Assembly (NCBI GenBank): GCA_018662925.1
Contig: JABJFC010000011.1
Coordinates: forward strand, 1-36,339
DNA from: Alphaproteobacteria bacterium
Lineage (GTDB): Bacteria > Pseudomonadota > Alphaproteobacteria > 16-39-46 > JABJFC01
Direction of reading: 5' to 3'
Length of the DNA stretch: 36,339 nt
Shown here: positions 23,493 to 32,155 of the stretch, in pieces
Position numbering within the stretch: position 1 is the stretch's first letter
Layout of the letters: every line of letters begins with the position of its first letter
Translations under genes and position numbers: made by a program
Notes under the pieces: model-generated
Databases searched by the model: none
The model's input: the letters and a program-made list of their open reading frames with translations, nothing else
Told to the model about the DNA's origin: nothing

Positions 23493-23660
23493 ATGACTAT
23501 GAGTACTCATATAGAAGCGTTGAAAGAGCGCCGTGAAGGAGTTGATAGAAATATCAAGTTTGAAAATTGCAGGCCATATCCGGATGAGGCGAAACTCCAC
23601 GAATTAAAACGTAAAAGACTGCTTATTAAAGATGAGATTATTCGATTGGCTTGTCATTAA
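23493..23660 (+). CDS. Second DUF465 (YdcH-like) protein, 55 residues
   Basis: A short gene with a perfect AGGAGGT site (23481-23487) six bases before the ATG. The peptide has the alphaproteobacterial DUF465 layout: THIEALKERREGVDRNI, the CRPYPDEAKLHELK middle and KRKRLLIKDEIIRL. A perfect Rho-independent terminator 25 bases after the stop and an upstream TATAAT make this a monocistronic, probably well-expressed gene. Function unknown. It is distinct from the 66-residue member at 18864-19064. Confidence 0.88.
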   Translation: MTMSTHIEALKERREGVDRNIKFENCRPYPDEAKLHELKRKRLLIKDEIIRLACH

Positions 23661-23685
23661 GTAAGGAAAGATACTTTCAATAGTG

Positions 23686-23709
23686 GCCGCAGTTTTCTGC
23701 GGCTTTTTT
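23686..23709 (+). terminator. Rho-independent terminator
   Basis: GCCGCAG (23686-23692), loop TTTT, CTGCGGC (23697-23703), then six T. A perfect 7-bp GC-rich stem with U-run, ending the DUF465 gene. Confidence 0.95.
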
Positions 23710-23768
23710 CTTGATCTTTTTTTTGAAAACAGGCACATTCCCCAGAGTGAAGCTATAAAGAGTGACCA

Positions 23769-24683
23769 ATGGATTTTATTCAACCATTTTTAGTAAGTAC
23801 TGGTGGGATTGACATACAGGGTAGATTAATTCGCCTTGAGGGGGCTCTTGATCGTATCTTAACTCAGCACCAATATCCTGAACCCATAAGTTTCCTCTTG
23901 GCAGATTTTATTATTCTGACAGTTGCCTTGGGCTGTGGCGTGAAATCTGATGGGAAGATCTCGGCACACATAAAAGGAATAGGTGGCCCTGTCTCTTTGA
24001 TGGCTGTGGACTTTTTCACAGATGGTTCCTTAAGGGGATATGCACAGTTTGATAGTGAAAAAATAAGTGCTTTGCAGAAGGATGGGGAACCTATGGATGT
24101 CTTCTCTCTCTTTCGAAAGGGGCATTTGGTTTTTACAGTGGATCAAAAAGGATCCAAAGAGCAATATCAGGAAATTGTTATGCTTCATGGGGCAACTTTA
24201 GTTGAGACCCTCCTTCATTATTTTGAACAGACCCATCAGTTTGATGTGGCGTTAAAAGCAATGACAGGTCATCATTCTAAGTGGCGCTCTGGTTGTCTTT
24301 TTTTGCAGAAACTTTCCAATGACGAAATCACAGAATTTTTGGATGAAAGTGAGAACGGCTGGGATCAGGCTACAGCGCGCGTTGGAGCGATTTCAGATGA
24401 ATCTCTCTTAAATTTTGATCCGAAGCCACAAGAGTATTTAAGGGAATTTTTTCCCGATGAAAAGATTGAGATGCTTGATAAATTAAAGATCAAGGCTCAT
24501 TGTCGTTGCAATCGGCCAGGCGTTGTTTCTGTGTTGCGTTCATTTCCAAAAGAGGATCTTCAGGGGATGAAAGAAGGAAAGCACATTGTTGTAACGTGTA
24601 AGTTTTGCGATAAGAGATATGAGCTTTCTGAGGAAGAGTTTCGTTTAGAAGTTGTCTCTAACGATCAAGAATCCAAATCATAA
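23769..24683 (+). CDS. hslO: Redox-regulated chaperone Hsp33
   Basis: Hsp33 is a cytosolic holdase activated by oxidative unfolding. The 304-residue protein has the N-terminal substrate-binding domain and linker, then the zinc centre C245-R-C247 and C277-KF-C280 (CxC, 29 residues, CxxC), which is intact and should be redox active. The motif GHHSKWRSGCLFLQKL in the middle is typical of alphaproteobacterial members. A lipoprotein gene follows after 9 bases. Confidence 0.95.
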   Translation: MDFIQPFLVSTGGIDIQGRLIRLEGALDRILTQHQYPEPISFLLADFIILTVALGCGVKSDGKISAHIKGIGGPVSLMAVDFFTDGSLRGYAQFDSEKISALQKDGEPMDVFSLFRKGHLVFTVDQKGSKEQYQEIVMLHGATLVETLLHYFEQTHQFDVALKAMTGHHSKWRSGCLFLQKLSNDEITEFLDESENGWDQATARVGAISDESLLNFDPKPQEYLREFFPDEKIEMLDKLKIKAHCRCNRPGVVSVLRSFPKEDLQGMKEGKHIVVTCKFCDKRYELSEEEFRLEVVSNDQESKS

Positions 24684-24692
24684 GGGCAATTA

Positions 24693-25307
24693 ATGTTTAA
24701 GAACAAATTACTGGGACTCATTCTTTTCACACTTGTTGGGGGTATTTTACAAGGGTGTCAGGAGATGACACCGCCGAAGCTTATGGGCTTAAGATATAAA
24801 GACAATCCTCCTCTTCTGTTAAATATTGGGAAAATTCAAGTTGTATTGAAAGAACAGTCAACACGAGGAAGAAAGTCTTCTGAAGAACCACTCCCCAACA
24901 ATCTTGTCAAAATGATAATTCAATGGGCGAAGGGTCACTTGAAGCCTGTTGGCCGTGCTGGAGAAGCACACATTGTTATAGACGAGGCTTCTATTCTCGT
25001 TGAGAAGACACCTGACCAGAGTAAGATGAAGTGGTTTGTTACCTCAACAGGAGAAACCTATCACGCAACACTTGATGTTACTTTTGAAATATATAACAGC
25101 AAAGGGATAAGACAAAGTTTTGCTCATACGAGGGTAACCCGATCGAGAGGAATTCCGCTTGGCGTCGAGGTTGCCTATCAGCAAAAAATATTAGAGGCTT
25201 TGGAAGAGGACATGTTGAATGTGTTTGCTGAGAAAATGGAAGAAACCATTAAGAAAAACCTCTCACATTTTTTGGGAGAAAGACAGAATTGGTTTAAAGC
25301 AAACTAG
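24693..25307 (+). CDS. Putative lipoprotein of unknown function
   Basis: The 204-residue protein has a type II signal peptide: MFKNK, a hydrophobic core and lipobox LQGC with Cys22. The mature part is a mixed alpha/beta sequence with AHIVIDEASILVEK and TYHATLDVTFEIYNSKG strands and a helical C-terminus (EEDMLNVFAEKMEETIKKNL). I do not recognise the family, but the placement directly after hslO, with an AAGGGC site, suggests one transcript. It is likely anchored to the inner or outer membrane. Overlaps the convergent sixA gene by 14 bases. Confidence 0.78.
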   Translation: MFKNKLLGLILFTLVGGILQGCQEMTPPKLMGLRYKDNPPLLLNIGKIQVVLKEQSTRGRKSSEEPLPNNLVKMIIQWAKGHLKPVGRAGEAHIVIDEASILVEKTPDQSKMKWFVTSTGETYHATLDVTFEIYNSKGIRQSFAHTRVTRSRGIPLGVEVAYQQKILEALEEDMLNVFAEKMEETIKKNLSHFLGERQNWFKAN

Positions 25308-25746
25308 GGTTAAAGGCCCATTTTAAATGCCAGGGGTGGTTTTTTTTCAAACAAATAATTGCTGAGGCTTTGTATTCAAAACAAGGAGATGCTCTGGCTC
25401 CAAAGAGCAACTGTGCGGTTAGAATTGGCAGAAAAGGCATGTGGCTAACGATCATGATATTTTCCTTCTCTCCATTGACCCAATCTATTGTTTGCTCGGG
25501 ATCATCGTTTGGGGTGAGTCCCTTCCTTTCTGTCAAGCTAGCAGATGGTAGTGAGTTTCCAAGAATTTCCGCAGTCTGCTTTGCTCGGAATTTGTCTGAG
25601 TGGTAAATCTTTTCCAATGGAGGATTTTGCTTGGCGAACCACTGGGCCATTTTTTGAACTTCTGTAGCCCCTGTTTTTGTTAACTCCCGTTCTCCCGACT
25701 GGGGATTGGTATCGGCCTCACCATGGCGCACAAGATACAGCAACAT
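25294..25746 (-). CDS. sixA: Phosphohistidine phosphatase SixA
   Basis: A small histidine phosphatase of 150 residues. The catalytic RHGEA motif is at residues 7-11, a YHSDKFRAKQTAEIL segment supplies the second Arg, and the second catalytic His is in VSHMPFLP. The family removes phosphate from histidine phosphocarriers. The start at 25746 is favoured over 25761 because GGGAGA lies just upstream and homologs begin MLLYLVRHG. Confidence 0.9.
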   Translation of the reverse strand: MLLYLVRHGEADTNPQSGERELTKTGATEVQKMAQWFAKQNPPLEKIYHSDKFRAKQTAEILGNSLPSASLTERKGLTPNDDPEQTIDWVNGEKENIMIVSHMPFLPILTAQLLFGARASPCFEYKASAIICLKKNHPWHLKWAFNPSLL

Positions 25747-25906
25747 ACTATTGTCTCCCATTTTTTTATGACTCTTAATCAGGAGAACATATTTTTAAGG
25801 GGAGGTGAAGTTTTTTGAGGCAATTGTATTTGTGGATCGATTTTTGCTTGGAAGGTATGGGAAAAAAGAGCTTATTCTTGGTTATCTCAAGGAGCCCTAA
25901 GTTAAG

Positions 25907-25936
25907 TTGGATTGTGTCCCATTTTTTATATTATAC
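25907..25936 (+). promoter_or_regulatory. Candidate promoter of the fic gene
   Basis: TTGGAT (25907-25912), 18 bases, TTATAC (25931-25936). The predicted start near 25943 would coincide with the first palindromic site. Confidence 0.4.
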
Positions 25937-25942
25937 GAATAA

Positions 25943-26025
25943 TTGCCCCATTAACGGACAATTTAACTTGCGTATTGCCCTATTAATAGGGTAATTTGAT
26001 GTTTTAATTGTCCATTAATGGATAA
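25943..26025. promoter_or_regulatory. Three evenly spaced palindromic operator-like sites upstream of fic
   Basis: Site 1 25943-25961 (TTGCCCCATTAACGGACAA, imperfect), site 2 25975-25994 (TTGCCCTATTAATAGGGTAA, perfect 14-bp core) and site 3 26008-26025 (TTGTCCATTAATGGATAA, perfect 12-bp core). The centres are 32-33 bp apart, close to three helical turns, so the sites lie on the same face of the DNA. The last ends 25 bases before the fic ATG. The shared TTG.CC...ATTAA design indicates one dimeric regulator; the winged helix of the Fic protein itself is the obvious candidate. Confidence 0.8.
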
Positions 26026-26050
26026 GATAGATGTTGGAGAAGTTTGAAAA

Positions 26051-27106
26051 ATGACATCACTTACACCTAAATATCTAAGTATTCTGAGGTTTAATCAACA
26101 AGATATTCAATATATGCATCAATTGGGACAGTACCAAGGGCAGGAAAAGCTTTATATGTATCAAGCGCCTGAACTGTTGAAAAGTCTCCAGAGTATTGCT
26201 GTTATTGAGTCAAATGAATCCTCAAATCGTATCGAGGGTGTGGAAGCTCCAAGAGATCGTATTAAAGATATTGTCTATAAAAATGCAACGCCCCAGAATC
26301 GCTCGGAGCAGGAGATTGCCGGGTACAAGGATGCTTTGGATTTGATTCATGAAAGTGGTAAGTACATGGAGCTTTCAGCGAATATTCTCTTGCAGCTGCA
26401 TTCACTCTTGAATCGTTATTTACCTTCGGACGGCGGTAAATGGAAGATGACAGATAATGAAATCGTTGAGCGTGATGCAGAAGGAGAGGTGGTTAAAGTT
26501 AGATTCAAGGCAGTTTCTGCAGTTAAAACACCTGTCATGATGGACGACTTAACACGGCAATACCATAAAGCAAAGCGGGAATACGATCCGTTGATAGTGA
26601 TTCCTTTAACCATCTTAGACTTTTTATGCATTCATCCATTTATGGATGGAAATGGTCGTACAGGAAGGTTGCTTACGCTTTTATTACTATACCATTTTGG
26701 TTTTAACGTAGGGCGCTATATTAGTCTGGAGCGAGTCATTGAGGAATCTAAGGAGTCATATTATAGGGCACTAGAAGAAAGCTCTGTCGGTTGGCATGAC
26801 TCTGAACACAATCCTTTTCCATGGCTTAACTATTTTTGGGGAATGATGATTAGTGCTTATAAGGAGCTCGAAGAACGTGCTCGAAAATTCCCCAAGAAAA
26901 AAGGGAAAAAGAGCGAACTTATAAAGGAAGCGATATTGAGAAAAAAACAACCTTTCAAGCGAGCATCTGTCGTTAAAGAATGTCCCTTTGCAAGCGATTC
27001 TCTTGTAAAACAAGTGCTATCTAGCCTGAAAAAAGAAGGTGTTTTGAGTCAGCAGGGGCGCGGGGCAGGGGCTGTATGGATACAGAAAACGAAAGATCTT
27101 CAATAG
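26051..27106 (+). CDS. Fic family protein adenylyltransferase with C-terminal winged helix
   Basis: Fic enzymes transfer AMP to hydroxyl side chains of target proteins. The 351-residue protein has a Fic_N-type N-terminal domain with the inhibitory motif SNRIEG (residues 58-63, S/TxxxEG; class II, self-inhibited). The complete catalytic motif HPFMDGNGRTGR (195-206) has His, Asp, Asn and both Arg intact. A basic linker (280-290) leads to a winged-helix domain (about 285-345; VVKECPFASDSLVKQVLSSL and GVLSQQGRGAGAVW wing). GGAGAAG precedes the ATG. The three palindromes upstream suggest autoregulation. It stands alone, without an adjacent antitoxin gene. Confidence 0.93.
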   Translation: MTSLTPKYLSILRFNQQDIQYMHQLGQYQGQEKLYMYQAPELLKSLQSIAVIESNESSNRIEGVEAPRDRIKDIVYKNATPQNRSEQEIAGYKDALDLIHESGKYMELSANILLQLHSLLNRYLPSDGGKWKMTDNEIVERDAEGEVVKVRFKAVSAVKTPVMMDDLTRQYHKAKREYDPLIVIPLTILDFLCIHPFMDGNGRTGRLLTLLLLYHFGFNVGRYISLERVIEESKESYYRALEESSVGWHDSEHNPFPWLNYFWGMMISAYKELEERARKFPKKKGKKSELIKEAILRKKQPFKRASVVKECPFASDSLVKQVLSSLKKEGVLSQQGRGAGAVWIQKTKDLQ

Positions 27107-27203
27107 CCCTAAATTACCTTTTTGTTTATAATACAGCATCCAACTTTCATAAATTTTTGAAATGGTTTCAATTTTATGATACCAATGTTTTACATTTAAA
27201 ATT

Positions 27204-27539
27204 ATGAGCATAAAGATGGCCCCAAAAGAAATAGAACAAGAACTTTCCGACTGTTTGATTTTAATAAAAGAGTTTCAAAATCGAGTTAGAAATCGTGAAA
27301 TAGTTGCGTTTTCACCTTTTGAGAAAAAGTTGAAAAAAGTGAGCAAGGCCTTATTGGGGTTGCCGGGAAGTGCCCGGATTGATGTGGCACAAAAATATTT
27401 GGTGCTTGTAAATGCTTTGAGAGAATTGGGAAAAGCGCTTGCTGAGAATAAAGGGCGTCGCAAGGATATAGAGCATGTTTTACTCATCGAGAGCGAAGCT
27501 CATCGTATCCATGCACAGGCCCTCGGACTTGAAGTGTAA
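27204..27539 (+). CDS. Hypothetical protein of about 110 residues
   Basis: A charged, mainly helical protein without signal peptide or membrane span; sequence features are FSPFEKKLKKVSKALLGLPG in the middle and ALRELGKALAENKGRR toward the end. No family is recognised. The start could be 27204 or the internal ATG at 27216, and neither has a clear ribosome binding site. It lies 17 bases before the lysE-like gene and may be co-transcribed. Confidence 0.6.
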   Translation: MSIKMAPKEIEQELSDCLILIKEFQNRVRNREIVAFSPFEKKLKKVSKALLGLPGSARIDVAQKYLVLVNALRELGKALAENKGRRKDIEHVLLIESEAHRIHAQALGLEV

Positions 27540-27556
27540 GATTTATAGGGGTAGCA

Positions 27557-28186
27557 ATGTTCGAAATATTTGAAATTTTTCCCATCCTCCTTTTCATTGT
27601 CCTGGCGACCATTAGTCCGGGGCCAGATTTCGTAATTGTGGCTCAAAATAGCCTATGCTATTCCCGTCGGGTTGGTGTGATGACGGTCCTTGGGCTCGGA
27701 GCCGGCATGTTGTTTCATGTCAGTTATTGTATTTTGGGAGTGGGTATTTTTATTTCCCAGTCTATTCTGCTGTTTAATATATTGAAATTTGTTGGAGCTG
27801 CCTATTTGATTTACTTAGGTGTCAAAAGCCTTTTTTCTAAGAGAGCCAATCTTTTACCTCAGGAAATATTGGAAACTGACAACAGCATTTCCCATTGGCG
27901 GGGGTTTCAGAGAGGTTTTTTGACAAATCTTTTAAATCCTAAGGCCGTTATGTTTTTTGTGAGTTTTTTTACGGTGATTGTAAAGCCAACGACCCCCATT
28001 AGTCGTCAGATATTTTTTGGATCTTTTATGGTTGTTTCTGGGGTTCTTTGGTTTAGCCTTATGGCTCTTTTTCTTTCCCATGGCAAAGTCCAAAGGCAGG
28101 TTTCTAAGGCGCAGCACTGGGTCGAAAAAATTGCAGGGGCATTTCTTATCGCGTTGGGAGCAAAAATAGCTTTTGCGCGATTGTAA
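27557..28186 (+). CDS. LysE/RhtB family amino-acid exporter
   Basis: A 209-residue protein with six hydrophobic spans and the family's N-terminal motif ISPGPDFVIVAQNSL (near residue 18), then a GVMTVLGLGAGMLFH segment and FLTNLLNPKAVMFFVSFF. Members export amino acids or homoserine lactones; the substrate cannot be predicted. AGGGGTAG precedes the ATG. tRNA-Pro follows. Confidence 0.88.
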   Translation: MFEIFEIFPILLFIVLATISPGPDFVIVAQNSLCYSRRVGVMTVLGLGAGMLFHVSYCILGVGIFISQSILLFNILKFVGAAYLIYLGVKSLFSKRANLLPQEILETDNSISHWRGFQRGFLTNLLNPKAVMFFVSFFTVIVKPTTPISRQIFFGSFMVVSGVLWFSLMALFLSHGKVQRQVSKAQHWVEKIAGAFLIALGAKIAFARL

Positions 28187-28199
28187 GAAGAGTTGGATC

Positions 28200-28228
28200 T
28201 TGCCCTGTGCGAATCAGTAGTGTATGAG
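28200..28228 (+). promoter_or_regulatory. Promoter of tRNA-Pro
   Basis: TTGCCC (28200-28205), 17 bases, TATGAG (28223-28228), 20 bases before the mature tRNA. Confidence 0.5.
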
Positions 28229-28248
28229 TCCTAAGGGAAAGAATAGGA

Positions 28249-28326
<78 letters not shown>

Positions 28327-28363
28327 ATTTACGCGCATAAGCTTATGAGAAAGAATCTTTTCA

Positions 28364-28645
28364 ATGAGACGTGTTCGAATCTATAAACCCTCAAAAACGG
28401 CAACCCAATCTGGAAAGTTCAACGAGCGACAATGGCGTTTGGAGTTTGAGCCTGAATCGGCACAATGGACGGACCCGCTCATGGGATGGACGGGTTCCAA
28501 GGATATGCGTCAGGAAATCAAACTTAAATTTGACAATCTTGAAGAAGCAATTGCGTATGCGAAGAGCCAGGGTTTTTCGTACACTGTTGAGCAACCGAAT
28601 CTAAGAAAGGTTGAGCCAAAGAGCTATAGTGACAATTTTTGCTAG
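28364..28645 (+). CDS. NADH dehydrogenase accessory subunit, NDUFS4 family
   Basis: The 93-residue protein matches the ETC_C1_NDUFS4 family found in mitochondria and alphaproteobacteria. It opens with RIYKPSKTATQSGK and contains WRLEFEP, PLMGWTGSKDM and the FDNLEEAIAYAKSQGFSYTV stretch. It is an 18-kDa-type peripheral subunit that stabilises the NADH-oxidising arm of complex I. It lies between two tRNA genes, as a single gene. The start has no strong ribosome binding site. Confidence 0.92.
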   Translation: MRRVRIYKPSKTATQSGKFNERQWRLEFEPESAQWTDPLMGWTGSKDMRQEIKLKFDNLEEAIAYAKSQGFSYTVEQPNLRKVEPKSYSDNFC

Positions 28646-28662
28646 AAACTCGGAGGAGTTTC
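28645..28662. repeat. Perfect 7-bp hairpin overlapping the NDUFS4 stop
   Basis: GAAACTC, loop GGAG, GAGTTTC; the first base is the last of the stop codon. There is no U-run after it. It sits just before a TATAAC (28666-28671) that may be the -10 of tRNA-Arg. Confidence 0.5.
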
Positions 28663-28682
28663 GCCTATAACAGGGTTGTTGT

Positions 28683-28759
28683 GCGTCCTTAGCTCAGCTG
28701 GATAGAGCATCGGCCTTCTAAGCCGAGGGTCGCAGGTTCGAATCCTGCAGGACGCACCA
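28683..28759 (+). tRNA. tRNA-Arg (anticodon TCT)
   Basis: Acceptor GCGTCCT/AGGACGC, anticodon stem TCGGC/GCCGA around CTTCTAA (anticodon TCT), T-loop TTCGAAT, discriminator A, encoded CCA. Confidence 0.96.
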
Positions 28760-28859
28760 TCCGTCTTCGCTTCGCTACGACGTGATAAATCCGTTAGGAT
28801 TTGAGAGGCGTCGCGTTAGAGAAGCGGATGCCTCGGCGTAGCTCGGAGAGCGTAGACGG
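28758..28859. repeat. Palindromic repeat element directly after tRNA-Arg
   Basis: The left arm 28761-28782 (begins CCGTCTTCGCTTCGCTACG) and right arm 28834-28859 (ends AGCGTAGACGG) are imperfectly complementary. Inside are two smaller hairpins: AAATCC/GGATTT (28787-28802) and GAGGC/GCCTC (28805-28834). The first 25 bases recur after the 6S RNA at 8725-8749. The element resembles intergenic palindromic elements of other alphaproteobacteria; it abuts the tRNA CCA. Confidence 0.75.
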
Positions 28860-29051
28860 GCTAATTCGGGGTCCGTACCGAAGACATAGGTAACACTTTA
28901 GCCTTGAAGGGGTTGTTAATAGGTTCGACCCTACAAGAGTCTGTCTTTTCTATCCGAAAAGACATTTCACAGAATCCCCACATTTTAACGAATGCCACAT
29001 CTTCCAAAACGCCTTGAACTGATGTATAGTTTTGACAATTCGGAGCCTTAA

Positions 29052-30299
29052 ATGAAAATTTCAATACCAAAAGAACGTTCCCCATATGAAACACGGGTTG
29101 CAGCAACACCGGAGACCGTGAAGAAGCTTGTTGGGCGAGGTTTTACGGTGATGGTTGAATCCGGGGCAGGCTCTGCGGCTTCATTTACGGACGAGGCCTA
29201 TCAAGCTTCGGGTGCAAAGATCGCTAAACAAACTCAGGATGTTTATAAAGACGCCGCCATCGTTCTCAAGGTCCAACGGCCTATGGGAAAGGGGAAAGAT
29301 ATGTTGGATGAGCGCGCGCTTTTGGAAAAAGGAAGTGTGCTTGTTAGTTTGTTGTCTCCCTACACAGCAGCAGAAGATGTTGCGTACTATCAGAAAAAAT
29401 CAATCACCTCCTTTGCCATGGAGTTGATTCCACGCATTACCAGAGCCCAATCTATGGACGTGCTTTCTTCACAGACGAACTTGGCAGGATATCGTGCCGT
29501 TTTAGAAGCTGTAGCAGTTTTTGGCCGGGCTCTTCCCATGATGATGACGGCTGCAGGAACCTTATTGCCGGCAAAGGTTTTGGTTCTGGGGGCTGGAGTC
29601 GCTGGTCTTCAGGCCATTGCCACAGCGCGTCGATTGGGTGCGGTGGTTTCTGCATTTGATGTGCGTCCTGCTGTTAAAGAGCAGGTGGAAAGCCTTGGCG
29701 CTACTTTTATCCAAGTGGATGCTAAAGCGGAAGATGCAGAAACGGCGGGGGGGTACGCAAAAGAAATGGGAGCCGATTATAAAAAAAGGCAGACCCAGCT
29801 TATACACGAGACGCTTAAAAAGACCGATATCGCTATATCAACGGCTTTAATTCCCGGAAAACCGGCACCTACACTTATAACGGAACCTATGGTCCGAGAT
29901 ATGCCAGAGGGAGCCGTTATCGTCGATCTTGCTGTGGAGAATGGCGGTAATTGCACTTTATCTAAGGTAGGGGAAATTGTAGAATCTCACGGCGTAAAGA
30001 TCATAGGGTTTCCTAATTTGCCTGCTAGATTAGCAGAAGACTCCAGCTCGTTTTATGGAAAAAATATCCTGAACTTTTTGGATTTGCTGATAGATAAGAA
30101 AAAAAATGAGCTTGCCATTGATTGGGAAGATGAAATTATTAAAGGTGCTGCTGTCACTCATAACGGGAACATACTAAAAGAAGAAATTATGGGGTCGAGT
30201 GGCGGGCATAAGGCTTCTGGTAAAAAGCCGACTGAGAAATCAGCTTCCAAATCAGCTCCCAAATCGATTGCAAAGAAAAGAGCAAAGGTAAAAAAATGA
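29052..30299 (+). CDS. pntAA: NAD(P) transhydrogenase subunit alpha part 1
   Basis: The NAD(H)-binding soluble domain (dI) of the proton-translocating transhydrogenase, which makes NADPH from NADH using proton-motive force. The 415-residue protein opens [19 protein letters not shown], has [11 protein letters not shown] (131-141) and the Rossmann GAGVAG (180-185). The last 35 residues form a Ser/Lys/Ala-rich tail ([18 protein letters not shown]) not needed for the fold, probably a flexible link. CGGAGCC precedes the ATG. It forms one operon with pntAB (19-base gap) and pntB (10-base gap). Confidence 0.96.
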   Translation: MKISIPKERSPYETRVAATPETVKKLVGRGFTVMVESGAGSAASFTDEAYQASGAKIAKQTQDVYKDAAIVLKVQRPMGKGKDMLDERALLEKGSVLVSLLSPYTAAEDVAYYQKKSITSFAMELIPRITRAQSMDVLSSQTNLAGYRAVLEAVAVFGRALPMMMTAAGTLLPAKVLVLGAGVAGLQAIATARRLGAVVSAFDVRPAVKEQVESLGATFIQVDAKAEDAETAGGYAKEMGADYKKRQTQLIHETLKKTDIAISTALIPGKPAPTLITEPMVRDMPEGAVIVDLAVENGGNCTLSKVGEIVESHGVKIIGFPNLPARLAEDSSSFYGKNILNFLDLLIDKKKNELAIDWEDEIIKGAAVTHNGNILKEEIMGSSGGHKASGKKPTEKSASKSAPKSIAKKRAKVKK

Positions 30300-30318
30300 G
30301 AATAAGAGGGAGTGCGTT

Positions 30319-30753
30319 ATGATTGAACCTCAGGTCATTGCAAAGGTGTCCTCTCATTTGCGGGAAGGGCTTGCGGCTATGGCTGATCAGGCTTATGCCA
30401 TGGAACAAATGGTCCATGGTTTAGCACAACAAGTCGCTCTCTATCCAGATGAGGGTGTGACCCATGTGGGACCTGACCCCTTTGTTTTTGGTTTGACTGT
30501 TTTTGTACTGGCGTTATTCGTAGGATACTATGTCGTTTGGCGGGTGACTCCAGCATTACATTCGCCTCTGATGGCTGTGACCAATGCTATTTCCTCGGTC
30601 ATTATTGTCGGGGCGCTTATTGCTGCGGGGCCAATGGAAGTTAGTTTTTCAAAGATTGCAGGATTTGTGGCGGTCATTCTTGCTTCTATCAATATTTTTG
30701 GAGGATTCATTGTGACACAACGAATGCTTCACATGTTCAAGAAGCAGAAATAA
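30319..30753 (+). CDS. pntAB: NAD(P) transhydrogenase subunit alpha part 2
   Basis: A 144-residue membrane protein (part of dII) with three spans after a polar N-terminus of about 50 residues. The stretch [33 protein letters not shown] is the conserved core. It is separate from PntAA, as in many alphaproteobacteria and unlike the fused E. coli PntA. AGAGGGAG precedes the ATG. Confidence 0.95.
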   Translation: MIEPQVIAKVSSHLREGLAAMADQAYAMEQMVHGLAQQVALYPDEGVTHVGPDPFVFGLTVFVLALFVGYYVVWRVTPALHSPLMAVTNAISSVIIVGALIAAGPMEVSFSKIAGFVAVILASINIFGGFIVTQRMLHMFKKQK

Positions 30754-30763
30754 AGAAGGATCA

Positions 30764-32155
30764 ATGGAAGAAAATATCTCTACACTTGCTTATCTAGTTT
30801 CATCGGTGTGTTTCATTATGGCATTAAGGGGACTTGCGTCTCCAGAATCTGCCAGGCTTGGAAACCTTTTTGGTGTGGCTGGGATGACTATCGCTATTAT
30901 AACAACTCTATGTATGCCCAGTATTTTGAGTTATGAACTGATTATCTCGGGCCTCCTTATTGGAGGGACTATAGGGGCTCTGATTGCTCGTCAGATAAAG
31001 ATGACGGCGCTTCCACAACTGATTGCTGCTTTTCATAGTCTTGTGGGTCTAGCAGCGGTATGTGTGGCTGCAGCAGCTCTTTATAGCCCAAATTCATATG
31101 GCATTGGTGTCACAGGTCACATTCATTTTAGCAATTTGATCGAGATGTTTTTAGGGACAGCTATCGGGGCGATTACTTTTACGGGATCTGTTGTTGCATT
31201 TGCAAAACTGCAGGGACTTGTGAGTGGCAAGCCTCTTGTGTATCCAGGGCAGCATTTCGTGAATTTGGTGCTGGGTGTTTTGATTATTCTCATCGGCATA
31301 GCCTTTGCAACTTCAGAATCTTATACAGCGTTTTGGATTCTTTTAGGATTGGCATTCTTAATAGGATTTCTGTTGATCCTCCCAATTGGTGGGGCGGATA
31401 TGCCCGTTGTTGTCTCCATGTTGAACTCATACTCAGGTTGGGCAGCGTGTGGCATAGGATTCACCCTCAATAATATTCTTCTTATTGTGACTGGCGCACT
31501 GGTTGGTGCATCGGGGGCTATTCTTAGTTATATCATGTGTAAGGGGATGAATCGTTCTATCATCAATGTTATCTTGGGTGGGTTTGGTGCTGAAGGAGCA
31601 ACCGTTAGCACATCAGGCAAGGACGAACGCCCTGTAAAAGAGGGAAGTGCAGCAGATGCGGCATATATTTTAGAGAACTCTCAATCAGTTATCATTGTTC
31701 CCGGATATGGAATGGCCGTAGCCCAAGCTCAGCACGCTTTGCGGGAGATCGTTGATCTTTTGAAAGAAAAAAAGGTACGTGTGCGCTTTGCTATTCATCC
31801 AGTGGCAGGACGTATGCCAGGCCACATGAATGTCCTTTTGGCAGAGGCGAATGTACCTTACGAAGATGTGTTTGAATTAGATGATATTAACAGGGATTTT
31901 TCCTCTGCTGATGTTGCGTTTGTTATAGGGGCAAATGACGTAACCAATCCGGTTGCAAAAACAGATCCTACGAGCCCTATATACGGAATGCCCATATTGG
32001 ACGTGGAAAAGGCAAAAACGATTCTCTTTTTGAAACGTTCTTTGGCACCAGGATATGCTGGTGTTGAAAATGAACTTTTTTTCCGAGACAATACGATGAT
32101 GCTTTTTGGTGATGCGAAGCGTATGTGTGAGCAGATCGTAAAAGACATGGCGTAA
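30764..32155 (+). CDS. pntB: NAD(P) transhydrogenase subunit beta
   Basis: The 463-residue protein has about nine membrane spans (remaining dII) and the C-terminal NADP(H)-binding domain dIII (from about residue 285). dIII shows VIIVPGYGMAVAQAQH, VRFAIHPVAGRMPGHMNVLLAEANVPY and FVIGANDVTNPVA, the usual NADP-binding fingerprints. A GGGGCTCGCCCC hairpin follows the stop closely but has no U-run. Confidence 0.96.
   Translation: MEENISTLAYLVSSVCFIMALRGLASPESARLGNLFGVAGMTIAIITTLCMPSILSYELIISGLLIGGTIGALIARQIKMTALPQLIAAFHSLVGLAAVCVAAAALYSPNSYGIGVTGHIHFSNLIEMFLGTAIGAITFTGSVVAFAKLQGLVSGKPLVYPGQHFVNLVLGVLIILIGIAFATSESYTAFWILLGLAFLIGFLLILPIGGADMPVVVSMLNSYSGWAACGIGFTLNNILLIVTGALVGASGAILSYIMCKGMNRSIINVILGGFGAEGATVSTSGKDERPVKEGSAADAAYILENSQSVIIVPGYGMAVAQAQHALREIVDLLKEKKVRVRFAIHPVAGRMPGHMNVLLAEANVPYEDVFELDDINRDFSSADVAFVIGANDVTNPVAKTDPTSPIYGMPILDVEKAKTILFLKRSLAPGYAGVENELFFRDNTMMLFGDAKRMCEQIVKDMA

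Noticed and set aside
25800-25993. Plus-strand frame of about 59 codons from a TTG after GGGGAGGTG
   Set aside because: It runs through the fic promoter and two operator palindromes, and its product has no recognisable features; the purine-rich run is probably fortuitous.
28861-29051. Suspected insertion-sequence remnant between the palindromic element and pntAA
   Set aside because: The sequence felt familiar, but no terminal inverted repeats or transposase fragment could be shown. Only a weak promoter-like TATAGT near 29030 is visible.
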